Source: Patiria pectinifera (taxonomy: Eukaryota; Echinodermata; Asteroidea; Valvatida; Asterinidae). From it: DNA of 64,000 bases. Of this stretch, positions 1 to 9,578 are shown one piece after another (the stretch's first letter is position 1; each line of letters starts with the position of its first letter). A program made the position numbers and the translations under genes. The notes below the pieces were generated by a model. The model had not been told where the DNA came from. It was given only the letters and a program-made list of their open reading frames with translations, and searched no databases. The stretch lies in contig CM057135.1 of the NCBI GenBank assembly GCA_029964075.1, forward strand, positions 2,093,001 to 2,157,000, written 5' to 3'.

Positions 1-2
1 AA

Positions 3-1393
3 CTGCAAGCTCTATCTCCTGCAGTAAAATACCTGTGGACAAACGCCCCCCTCCTCCAGTTTTCTAACGGAGTTTTGTATTATAAGTGGTTTGATGATCA
101 TTCACATAAGTTGTTATTATTAGTTCCAGCAACGTTGCAGCGGGAAGTCCTTAATCTTTGTCATGGCACCAAAATGGCCGGGCATCCGGGTATAACTAGA
201 ACATTGCAAAAAGTGCGACAAACATCGTTCTGGTATAAGATGACAGAAGACGTTACTCTACATGTTAAGGCATGTAGAGAATGCAATGTATATAAAAAAC
301 CAACACGCAAAGCAAAGCGCCAATGACACAATACCATGCGGGGGCACCAGCTGAACGGATACATCTCGACATTCTGGGTCCATTCACTCAATCTTCATCA
401 GCCAACCAATGCATCCTAATGTTGATCTGCCAATTTACCAAATGGATAGAGGCATATCCCCTCTCCGATCAAACTGCAGGGACGGTTGCAAAAGCTGTAA
501 TAGACAATTTTATCTCTCGGTTTGGGTGCCCTCTGCAAATACACACAGATCAGGGTAAAAACTTCACAGGCTCTCTTTTTAAGGCAGTCTGTGATTTACT
601 TGAGATCGCAAAGACTAGAACAACTCCTTATCGGCCTTGCTCCAATAGCCAAGTGGAAACATTACAACAGAACGCTGTTACAAGTAATGAGGTGCCATTT
701 AGAGGGGATGGTACTTGAGTGGGATAAAGATCTACCCATATTAACAGCTGCTATCCGCTGCCTCCCAAACCGGCATACAGGCATGACCCCTAATTTAATG
801 ATGCTGGGCAGAGAAGTTAGACAACCAGTGGACTTAGTATTCAGCACACCGCCCAATAGCCAAGAAAAGGATGAACCTAACGCTTATGTAAGGGACCTAA
901 AAGCTAGGATGAGTAGGGCCCATTCTCTAGCACGAGAGCACATTGGGTCGTCACAAGTACATCAAAAGAAATACTTTGACTATAAAACACATTACACATC
1001 CTTTGAGGAAGGGGACATAGTCTATAAGCTTTGCAAAGCATCCAAGGTTGGCCAGTCCCGGAAATTGCAACCTGCTCGGCAGGGACCCCTTCTAGTTGTC
1101 AAAGTTCTCTCCCCAGTATTGTACAAGGTGCAAGGGAGAAAAAGGACTCAAGTTCTCCACCACGATTTACTCAAAAAATGTGAGAATGGGGAAATTCCTC
1201 TGTGGCTGCGTAGGTTACGCAATCGACTACTAGGGGAGGGAAAGGTAGACATGAAGAGCAAATGTCACAAGATCAATCCATTCAGGTGGATCATCTCTTT
1301 GCATCCTCCACCCCAAGAGCTTCCAATGAAACACAAAAGCAAACATACATCACTAGAAGTGGAAGGATAGTAAACCAACCATGTCGGTTCTGA
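3..1393 (+). pseudogene. Ty3/gypsy pol, integrase part (5' end outside window)
   Basis: This is the 3' part of a Ty3/gypsy polyprotein and encodes the integrase that inserts element cDNA into the host genome. The reading frame is already open at the window edge. Seen in order are an H2C2 zinc-binding domain (GHPG, then CRECNVYKK), and a DDE core with D in HLDILGPF, D in HTDQGKNF and E in SQVE. A C-terminal region follows (about 990-1210), then a tail in another frame with TRSGR that stops at 1391-1393, as is common at gypsy pol ends. The frame shifts at about 318-325, 655-665 and 1215-1260, so this copy is broken. Reverse transcriptase, RNase H and protease would lie upstream of the window. 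The family call is firm; the clade is not determined. Confidence 0.88.
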
Positions 1394-1440
1394 AAATGTG
1401 TTGATAAAATGAAATAACACAGCAATTCTAGTTTTGCAGG

Positions 1441-2109
1441 ATGGAAGAAGAGCTATTTGTTCCAGATTACACTTGGGAAGAATCACCAACAGCAGAAGAC
1501 GCTATGCCGCCTCTGGAGCTTACACCCACTTCGGGAGGAAAAGCCGCCAACGAATCTAATGAACGGCAAGCCCAAGTAGAACCCGCCTCCGTTCTTTCGT
1601 CGAAACCAGACACCCCCGACGAGTTAAAGGGTATGCCAGATCTGGAACTTGCACCCACACACAATCCCAGTGCATTGGATGACCTGCCAGTTCTGGAGCC
1701 AAGTCCCGTCCCCCCTTCATCACCACCCATCTCCGCAGTTGCCCACATCGCCTCAGTGCGACCACATAGAAAACGTCCAACATCAAAGCAAACATGTCCA
1801 CAGCCTGGATGCGAGCACGCCACCAAACAGTTAAAGAGGCACGTTATCCGCCAGCACATTTGTGACCGCTGGTGGTTTTTGTACCCACTACTTGCATGCT
1901 GGGAGTGCCGGAAATTGGAGATAGCAAGTCATGTACGGTCACATGGCGCCTTTGGCATCACCAACCATCTTCCTGAACTGTCATTCCTAGTTGCAGGCTT
2001 CGTAACGTACCTTTGCGACATCACTGGAGCCAAATCGCCGGGGGACTTATTGACGCTGGTGCGCCAACGACAATTGGGAGATGCTTTTTCTTTTTTCAAG
2101 GAGGAGTGA
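1441..2109 (+). CDS. Zinc-finger N-terminal part of a TatD-type ORF carried by the gypsy element
   Basis: This 222-residue frame starts 47 bases after the pol stop codon. Residues 1-105 are acidic and proline/serine-rich with no recognised domain. Around residues 115-140 there is a C2H2-like zinc finger (TCPQPGCEHATKQLKRH, then RQH), followed by a cysteine/tryptophan-rich stretch. The frame ends just after a T-rich run at about 2084-2095, and the TatD domain continues at once in another frame, so both parts probably make one protein or did so once. A programmed frameshift, a sequencing error and a mutation are all possible. The finger could bind nucleic acid; that is inference. Confidence 0.6.
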   Translation: MEEELFVPDYTWEESPTAEDAMPPLELTPTSGGKAANESNERQAQVEPASVLSSKPDTPDELKGMPDLELAPTHNPSALDDLPVLEPSPVPPSSPPISAVAHIASVRPHRKRPTSKQTCPQPGCEHATKQLKRHVIRQHICDRWWFLYPLLACWECRKLEIASHVRSHGAFGITNHLPELSFLVAGFVTYLCDITGAKSPGDLLTLVRQRQLGDAFSFFKEE

Positions 2110-3023
2110 CGCCAACTCGCATCTCCTCGATCTTCCACTGGAGGACACTCCAACGCCTCTTAACACACAGCTCCCCTGCCACCGAGCACGGCGGCTCTTT
2201 TGTGGACTCTCATTGTCATGTCGATCGTCTCCTGCACCGTGCTAGGTACACTGGCACTTTGAGCCAGTACCTGAACAGTCGGCAAGAAGAAATCGGTGTC
2301 GATGGTTTTCTGGGCTGCATTGCAAACTTTTGCGATCCTGAGTCATACTGCGACCCTCGATTGTGGCTGCGACTTATTTCTGATCACGCGGTTTATGCGG
2401 CAGTTGGGCTGCACCCCAAAAAAGCACGCGATTTCTCCCCGGACACAGAACAGGTAATCCGCCATCTGCTGGACCATCCTAAATGCTGTGCCTTGGGTGA
2501 AATTGGCCTCGACTACTCAGGCTGTCACGGTCGCAATCGCGAAGTCCAGAAGACTGTCCTCCGGAATCTCCTTGCTGTCGCCATAGAATATAAGAAACCT
2601 GTGGTAATTCATTGTAGGGATGCTGACGCAGACTGTTTCGCAATTCTTTCAGAATGCCTACCCCAATATTGGAACATTCACCTGCATTGTTTTACGCAGG
2701 GTTGGCAGGAGGCAAGTAAATGGTGCAGCACATTTCCCAATCTGTACGTAGGACTCACACCAATTATCACCTGGGGAACCCCGGGACCGAGAAGTGTCGC
2801 TCAGAATATACCTCTCGAACGATTGCTTCTGGAAACGGACTCCCCCTACTATGTGCCTAGCGAACTTGCTAAAACAACAACCTTCAGCATCCCTACGATG
2901 GCCAAAGTAGAGGCGCAGGAAGTAGCTCGGGTCAAAGGTCTGGAGGTTGAGGAAGTGTTGACGCAGTGCATCAAAACACCAGAAACATGTACCCGGTTAA
3001 CCTATAAACCTTTCTGCGCTTGA
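2013..3023 (+). CDS. TatD-family metal-dependent nuclease, in env position of a gypsy element
   Basis: The protein matches the TatD/TATDN amidohydrolase-fold nucleases, which use two metal ions to cut DNA and in some cases RNA. All usual metal-ligand motifs are visible in order: HxH in DSHCHVD, Glu in ALGEIGLDY, His in VVIHCRD, His in HLHCF and Asp in LLLETDSPY. Real coding probably begins near 2097, after the T-rich run, because the first 30 or so residues from the ATG at 2013 overlap the zinc-finger frame. About 265 residues from the HxH motif to the end agrees with a full TatD domain. It lies between gypsy pol and a candidate 3' LTR, on the same strand, which suggests it travels with the retrotransposon. 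It most resembles animal TATDN2-like proteins in overall look; that is my judgement, not a search result. Confidence 0.82.
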   Translation: MRHHWSQIAGGLIDAGAPTTIGRCFFFFQGGVTPTRISSIFHWRTLQRLLTHSSPATEHGGSFVDSHCHVDRLLHRARYTGTLSQYLNSRQEEIGVDGFLGCIANFCDPESYCDPRLWLRLISDHAVYAAVGLHPKKARDFSPDTEQVIRHLLDHPKCCALGEIGLDYSGCHGRNREVQKTVLRNLLAVAIEYKKPVVIHCRDADADCFAILSECLPQYWNIHLHCFTQGWQEASKWCSTFPNLYVGLTPIITWGTPGPRSVAQNIPLERLLLETDSPYYVPSELAKTTTFSIPTMAKVEAQEVARVKGLEVEEVLTQCIKTPETCTRLTYKPFCA

Positions 3024-4015
3024 CTGGCAAACTACATTTAGTTATACATTTAGTTTGTACACGTGTTTTATTCCCACTGGAACAGAGAAAAAACAATCCA
3101 GAAACATTTGCTTAAAATGGAAATGGGTTAGCTGATAGTCGAGGTGTCCATTAATTTGATTTGTATAATTTGATACTTATTAAATACACACTAGGTATTT
3201 TAACATACAGATGGTTTAGGTCAATTATTAATTTTGACTAATATATATTTGGAACAGGTTATATGAAGGGCAAGTTATAACAATTTTATTTTTATCGACA
3301 AATAGCTGAAGGTATATTTTCTCGATAAAGTTGCATTGGATTAAGGCACTATCAATCGTAACTGCTTATATAAAGTAATTTGTTCTTAAGTGAAATAAAA
3401 AAGAAAAAGAAAACTATTTTTATGCCTATAAAAGAAAAAGGAAACTATTTTTATGCCTGGTGTAAATCTAAAGTCCTTAAGATTGAATAGAAATACATAG
3501 TATTAATTAAGGCCACAAAAATGCATATAGTTGTACTCCCAACTCTCGGGTTTTTCACTCATTCTGGAGTGTACACGAACTTTCTGTGTATGAGATGATT
3601 ATCATTTTGCCATTTTCATTTTTGAAACTCTTGACATATTATTCGGCCGCTTTATAACTTGTTGACCATTTAGTGTTATCACGTGTATAAATGTACGTCT
3701 CTTAGCACATGTAATTTAGTTTTGGTAAATGTTAATCCCTAAAAATTTCTGTTCGCAAACTAATTTTGATAATACATGTAAAAGTTTGGGTGCATGTTTT
3801 GCATAAATATACAAAATATACCCATTGTATGACGATGAATCATCAGGTGGCAAGCTAAAAAAAAATTAAAAAACCAGGAAGAGGTCGAGAGGACAAGACA
3901 ATTGTTAGTTTTAAATTTATTTATTTATTTATTTATTTAAACGAATTGTTTCTTCGCCCCACTGTCAGACTTGTCAGATTTAAAAACAAGAAAAGAAAAA
4001 TATAATGGGGAAGAA
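3024..4015. other. AT-rich non-coding stretch between TatD ORF and candidate LTR
   Basis: No gene is seen here. The stretch contains a direct repeat of about 24 bases built on AAACTATTTTTATGCCT (about 3405-3457) and a TTTA microsatellite (about 3911-3940). A purine-rich tract, AATGGGGAAGAA, lies at 4004-4015 and could be the polypurine tract that primes plus-strand DNA synthesis in the gypsy element. Confidence 0.6.
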
Positions 4016-4268
4016 TGTAGTGAATACACGTAATGACTATGTTTGTAAGTGTTGCATAATAAACCAGTCAGGCGTGACCGGTGGCTGGGCAGCTTTGTGC
4101 AGCCCTGCCGCACGGCAGTCCCTGTCCAGCAATACCAGAGTGAGCGTCAATTCGTTGTCTGTTCCCTCCAGGACCAGCGGGCGCGGGCCCCGGCCCCGGC
4201 CCCGACCTATTAACTTAAGGTACGGATTACAACAGACGAGACCAGACGAGACTAAGGATCCCTGTTCA
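4016..4268 (+). repeat. Candidate 3' LTR of the gypsy element
   Basis: The sequence starts TGTAGTG directly after a purine-rich tract and could end in ...TGTTCA, which fits the TG...CA rule. An AATAAA signal lies inside (about 4058-4063). The 5' LTR is outside the window, so the limits cannot be confirmed by comparison. The last 45 bases and the following 30 recur in inverted orientation at about 4425-4500, so the true end may lie further right. Confidence 0.5.
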
Positions 4269-4500
4269 AGGTAGGTTATAATTTATTTAAGGTCAAATAT
4301 ACTCTTAAATAATGACCACCTTCCACCCAGTCGGCAGTCACTGGCGTGCGGCCACGGGCAGGCATGATTGTGGGATATGGGTTGGCAGTTGAGACTGCAC
4401 ACATTCCCCGTCATGTTTGCAGTCTCAATCGAAGGAAATTTGCCCGTAAAATATAACCAACCTTGGACATTGATCCTTCGTCTCGTCTGGTCTTGACTAT
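4225..4500. repeat. Inverted repeat pair (about 75 bp arms)
   Basis: The stretch 4225-4300 (GACCAGACGAGACTAAGGAT and what follows) is matched by the reverse complement of about 4425-4500 with scattered mismatches. The arms enclose about 125 bases. It may be an inverted, partial second LTR or a small hairpin element. Confidence 0.65.
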
Positions 4501-4542
4501 TCATCATACTCAAACTCCAATAAAGTAGACAGACACCCAAGT

Positions 4543-4564
4543 TGTGTGTGTGTGTGTGTGTGTG
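4543..4564. repeat. TG dinucleotide microsatellite
   Basis: About eleven tandem TG units are directly visible, followed by TATGTG. Confidence 0.95.
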
Positions 4565-4569
4565 TATGT

Positions 4570-6100
4570 GCCACAGCCTCATGTTTAATTAAAGAAAATT
4601 CACCGGAATACCAAAACGTAGGGCACGAAAACAAGAGCTGGCGAAAAAAAAATCTTAACAAAAACACAAGCTGTTTCCTTAACAAATGAAAATGCACATA
4701 AAGTAGTACATTTTACAAGCCAAACATCACAAGGAAGAAACGTGACATATTTCATAGAAAACGATGAAAATTTGACCAAAAACGTTTATATCCTGGTCCT
4801 TACATCTATTACCAATAACTTAAAAATAAAAGGAAAGTTCAGGAATGAATTTTATGTTGTGGGGCCATGTGGCTGTTTGCATGGAATTGCTCACGTGGGG
4901 TTTAACCCTCCTATGCAAACATATAGTCTGTGCAAAGTGTTGTTGCAGTCAAAATCAATCAAGTGACTGTTTTCAACTCGTAAAAATTCCTAGCCCAGGT
5001 AAAGCAGGATTGATTGCCTTGAACTGATTAAGTACATTGTAACTTGTATAACTATGCTTTGACTCCGTGTGAGTGATAAAACAGCGATAAGATGACCACA
5101 AGTTGCCTGTTTTGTTTGTTGATGCAGTTTGGCTAGACACAGTGCTTGCTTGACATTATGATCTGAATGCTGGTGAGTAGCCTTTGATAAAAGGTAAACA
5201 GGGAAGTGGAACTTAATTTTGACTGTCTGTGGTTGTTTAAATGGTAGTGGTAAACACTTGTTTCAAATACATCAATTCAAATGATCAAATAAAAGGAAGT
5301 ACCTGTACAACCACAATACACACAATCATTCATGAATTTAATGCTTGGCAAATGCTTTTCTTTGTTTTCTTGTATATAATACTAAGGCAAAAAAACCTAA
5401 TACCTCTGTTTCTGAGTACATGCTTTTCAAAAATAGGGCCGGTCGGGTAACCGGAAGCAGAACTATTTTTTTGGCCTGATGTAAAGAAAATTTTGGTTTT
5501 GCTGTAATTTTAAACATGGATGAATTTACTTAAGAAAAGCAATTTGCGGCAATTCAGCTTCAAAATTTGGAATGTGTGCAATTAGTGTTAATTATGCCAA
5601 GTTGGTAAAAAAAAAAAGGGTTTATAGCATTTGTACTGAAATCAAATGTATCATATTTTGTTACCTGTAATTGTAGTAGTAATAATGTTTACCAGTAATG
5701 GGTCATTAGAGAGACTTTCCCATACATTTGTACACTCAATTTTTCAAACTGAAATATGCCCTAACCCAATATTCCCCTTGTCCCTTTTCCACGAATTTGG
5801 GTTTATTTATTAATTAGACCATGAGCAACAAATATAACCTAATTGCTATGGTAAAATTTTGACTCTAAAGGGGCTGTGCCATTATGGAGACAGTTATGTG
5901 TCTCCCTAATGACCGGTGTCTTCCAATTATCGAAGAAATTACGATAACGTGTCTCCTTAAATGGTACATTTAGTAATATATGGCAGTGAACAGTAATCAT
6001 AACTACTTACAGCTGAGAAATGAAATTGTAAATTACATGTACTGGTACATTGGTACTAAATGGTCAAGGTGAAGGTAGTAAAGGTGCTTTTTGGAACTGT
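4570..6100. other. Intergenic, no gene recognised
   Basis: Only short open frames without family features are present, and base composition is AT-rich throughout. I see no RNA gene or element end that I can support. Confidence 0.6.
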
Positions 6101-6105
6101 GATCA

Positions 6106-6745
6106 CATACATGTACATATGAAGCCCGGGGAGGGACAGGGTGGAAATTCTTTGTTGGAGTTTGCTAATTCGTTCGCACGAATTACTAATTCGTTCGCAC
6201 GAATTAGTAATTCGTTCGAACGAATTACTAATTCATGGGAACGAATTAGTAATTTGTGGGACCGAATAAGTAACTCGTTTGCACAAACTACTAATTCGTT
6301 CCCACGAATTGCTAATTCGTTCGCACGAATTACTATTTCGCTCGCACGAATTGCTAATTCGTTCCCACGAATTACCAACTTGTTCCCACGAATTACTGGC
6401 ACGTTCCCGGATGCACGAGTTAGCAATTCGTTCCCACGAATTAGGAAATCGTGCGAACGAAATGGCAATTCGTGCGAATGAATTAGCAATTCGTGGGAAC
6501 GAATTAGCAATTCGTGGGAACGAATTAGCAATTTGTGTGAACGAAATAGCAATTCGTGGGAACGAATTACTAATTCGTTCGAACGAATTACTAATTAGTA
6601 ATTCGTGCGAACGAATTAGCAATTCGTGCGAACGAATTAGCAATTCGTGCGAACGAATAAGTAAATTCGTGCGAACGAATTAGGAAATTCCCAAAAAAAA
6701 ATCCACCCTGTCCTTTCCCGGGCTTCATATGAACATTTTTGTATG
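6106..6745. mobile_element. Fold-back element made of 21-bp near-palindromic units
   Basis: Two inverted flanks of about 30-40 bp (ATGAAGCCCGGG at 6119-6130 with GGGACAGGGTGGA after it, and their reverse complement at 6702-6730) enclose an array of about 24 units. Each unit is 21 bp and built on AATTCGTTCGNACGAATT plus a 3-base spacer. Units in the left half mostly read cgTTCGCACG and those in the right half cgTGCGAACG, so the halves are reverse complements around about 6410. Because 21 is a multiple of three, all frames of the array stay open on both strands with heptapeptide repeats; these are not genes. If the element starts at AGCCCGGG, the flanks (a/t)CATATGA match at 7 of 8 bases as a possible target duplication. 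Confidence 0.85.
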
Positions 6746-7082
6746 ACACAGAAAAAAGCCAAAGATTCAAAGTGTTTGTATATTTTGGCAGGGAAACAAT
6801 GTTAAACCTGGAGAAATACCATCATTGCACAGTAGAAAATAAATCTATAACTGTGCTTAAATCTAGGCCACATGTGCAAGCCTTTATGAAATAGCAGTGA
6901 TTGCAGATTAATTAGTAAATTAGGTAAGATGAAAAGTACATTTTTTTGTAAGACGAACCTGTTCAATACTAACAATGTTTAACCCCTTAACTTTCACATA
7001 TCATGTCATTATATTTGGATTCTTGAATATGTTTTTACAAAAAAACCCAATACCCTGTACAATGTTGTTTTTGTATGTTTAC

Positions 7083-7292
7083 CTGGATCACAGATTCGGG
7101 AGTTGTGTTCACACTCGTCACATTTTCGTACAGTGAGACTTCAACGTTCGTGATCCGTACCATTGATCCTTCTTTAATGTCTTTATCCGTATGTGGTCCC
7201 CACAATTTGCAACGAATGGGTGTTGTGGTGAGTGAATCGATGAGTTGCACTTCCTTAAGCTTCCACATATCACCCAATTTCGTTGGTGACAC
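7083..7292 (-). CDS. Candidate host exon, OB-fold-like nucleic-acid-binding segment
   Basis: On the minus strand an open segment of 70 codons is bordered by a splice-acceptor-like TTAACAG before 7292 and a donor-like CAG/GTAAAC after 7083. Its translation (KLKEVQLIDSLTTTPIRCKL, then EGSMVRITNVEVSLYENVTS) has the strand pattern of an OB fold of the RPA/single-strand-binding type. It could be one exon of a larger gene or part of a mobile-element helicase such as a Helitron. No neighbouring exons were recognised, so function and completeness are unknown. Confidence 0.4.
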
Positions 7293-8930
7293 CTGTTAAC
7301 AAAAATACCGCACAGTATGATGTTACTTAATGTCATGAAATGAAAGTGGTTTGTTTTTAAAAGGGATATTATTATTCTACTTTTCCATCAAGTGAATAAT
7401 ATAAAGGGGAATTGAAATATATGTTGATAAGTAAATGAAGGTTAGGGGTATTTTTACCTGAGGTGTATGTTAGAAATACATCTATAAATAGTATTGAAAG
7501 ACTAAGCTGCAATGTTGTAAATTGCTTGCTAAAAACTAAGTTACATGTATGTCATTAAAGTGAGACAAGTTTGACGTCAACAAAGAAGTTGTTAATTAGG
7601 ACAAGTGGTGCCAAATAAAATGATCTTGCTCTACAGAGATGAGCCCATAAACATGGTTTGATTGCAAATACAAGTATATCATATGCCGGTAGTAAATTAT
7701 TAATGTTGACCTGTATATGGAGTTGCATGTATGTGTATATTCTCCATGTATAAGAAGCATTTGTGCTTCTTTTAATGGGTCATTCTGTGTCAATTCATTC
7801 GTATTTGACCCTCCCGGAACTGATTTTATTAGTACATTGGCTTATTTGTTTTTGAGATATGGGTCAACGAACTTTTGACTAATTAGCATGAGCTCCAAAC
7901 TTTAACTAATATTATGTGAAAAACTATAGTCCGTACAAAGCCAAGTTCTGAGTACATCACATTAAATCTCTTTTAATGGCCTCCATTTCATAATATTGTG
8001 GCGCAACAAGGGTTACCTGTTTCAGAAATAGAACATTCCAAAATAGAATAGTCCAAAAAAAAAGTGATAGGCTGGTACCCAAATGCATAGCTAGGCAGCC
8101 GCATGCAGCTTGTGTGCATCGTGCATTGGAAGTCTTATTCCAAGAAGCTGGGCCAGCTTAGATTCACTCGGGAGTTCCAGAGAGCGAGCCGCGGTGAGTA
8201 GAGGGGCCTTGGTTCTTGTACTGGTTTGAGTGAGCGGGTGTTTTGGTTGACAGGTTGAGTGAGAGCCTGGCTGGTTTGTAGCGGGACATTCTATACAGAA
8301 TGCACTGTAGAGTAAATACTTGGCGCCCCTTAGGCTCATAATGGTATAGCCCGTATGCCCTATTGCATTATGGGAAGGTTTAGACCATGCTTCATCATGG
8401 CTGCCATTCAGTCATGACATTTCTGTATCGTTGTAAATAAAAGATAATAATCATGTAAAGCCAAGACGAGTCCGCAAGAGTCACAATCCCTTCCATCCGA
8501 ACCTGGTAATTAGGTGTTGCTGTGTACCCCACAGATTGCCTTTGGAGGTGGTGTGTGGCATCTGATTAGGTGGTTTGTTATCGTTGAACTCTCTTGGCAC
8601 CTTATCTTTGTATAGTCGTAAGTGCAGGGAATGTTGTGTCTACTTCAGTGTCGTATTGCCAAAGCTGGCTCAAGAAAAATTGCCCAGCACTCCGAGCCGT
8701 ACGAGCTAAAAATGTCGATGTGGTGATAACCGAAATATAATACTGATGGGAATCAAGAACCTGGGCAATATGGTTTAAGTCTTCATACTTGAACGGGAAA
8801 TTAAAAATAAATTTGTTTGGGTGGCGAAAGTGTAACACAATGCGCAATTTCTTGCCTTCGGCCACAGTTAATGGGTTGCAACAATAGGCCTGGGAATCAA
8901 CTTTCATCTGTAACCAGCGGGATCTACTCA
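7293..8930. other. Intergenic, no gene recognised
   Basis: Open frames on both strands are short and lack domain features. An AATAAA-type signal occurs near 8437-8442. The minus-strand frame at 8602-8952 has no motif that I recognise. Confidence 0.5.
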
Positions 8931-8936
8931 CAAGGA

Positions 8937-9578
8937 TGGAGATGGAGGCCAATCATGAAGAGAGGTCAATCATGGAGGCCAATCATAAAGAGATGGAGAA
9001 ATCCATTACATTTACTAACGAATCTGTGGAAGATCTCCAAGCAGAAAATAAATTACTGGCTGAAGGGGCTTCCAAGATGGCGGAGCAGGTGGAAGAGGCC
9101 CTGACCAAGGTCCATAAGCTGCAGGAGGCCAGTCTTCAACAGGAACGCTACTCTACGAATTGGTGGAGTCCCGGAAACCCTCTACGAGAATCCCGCGTCT
9201 CCTTATGAAAAGGCAAGTGAGATCTTTGCGACAAAATTCAGCATGCCTGAAATCGTAATTGAGAACGCTCATCGGACTGGTCGCTCGGCGAGATTCACAT
9301 CAGATCTGACGGAAAGACCTCGTCATATTCTGGTCAAATTCCTCTATCGGCCGGAACGACTACAGATCCTGAGGCATGCCAAACAAGCCCTCGCCAACTC
9401 ACCTTTGTTTGTAGTGCAATATCTCCCTGCTGTCGACATCGCCAAAAAGAGAGACCTGCGGGATGTCATGAAGAAAGCTTACAAATCAGGTGGCAGAGCC
9501 GTATTTTGCAACGGAGAACTGTACAAAAACGGCCAGAAGTACATCAAGCTTGACGGACAGCAGTCGTCTCCATCATAG
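8937..9578 (+). pseudogene. LINE ORF1-type protein remnant (coiled coil plus RNA-binding domain)
   Basis: The first part (8937-9150) is a heptad-rich coiled coil (MEANHKEMEKSITFTNESVE). After a frame change near 9150-9240 it continues as a 111-residue frame with IVIENAHRTGR and RPRHILVKFLYR. This is the pattern of the RRM/C-terminal domain of L1/Tx1-type ORF1 nucleic-acid chaperones. No reverse transcriptase follows within the next 2 kb, so it is a stranded fragment. The LINE type is inferred. Confidence 0.6.

Noticed and set aside
1467..1859. 130-codon minus-strand frame opposite the zinc-finger ORF
   Set aside because: Antisense shadow of the plus-strand frame; composition follows the complementary codons.
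6050..6683. Long overlapping reading frames on both strands with heptapeptide repeats
   Set aside because: They come from a 21-bp period in a fold-back array; frames are open in several phases on both strands and carry no domain.
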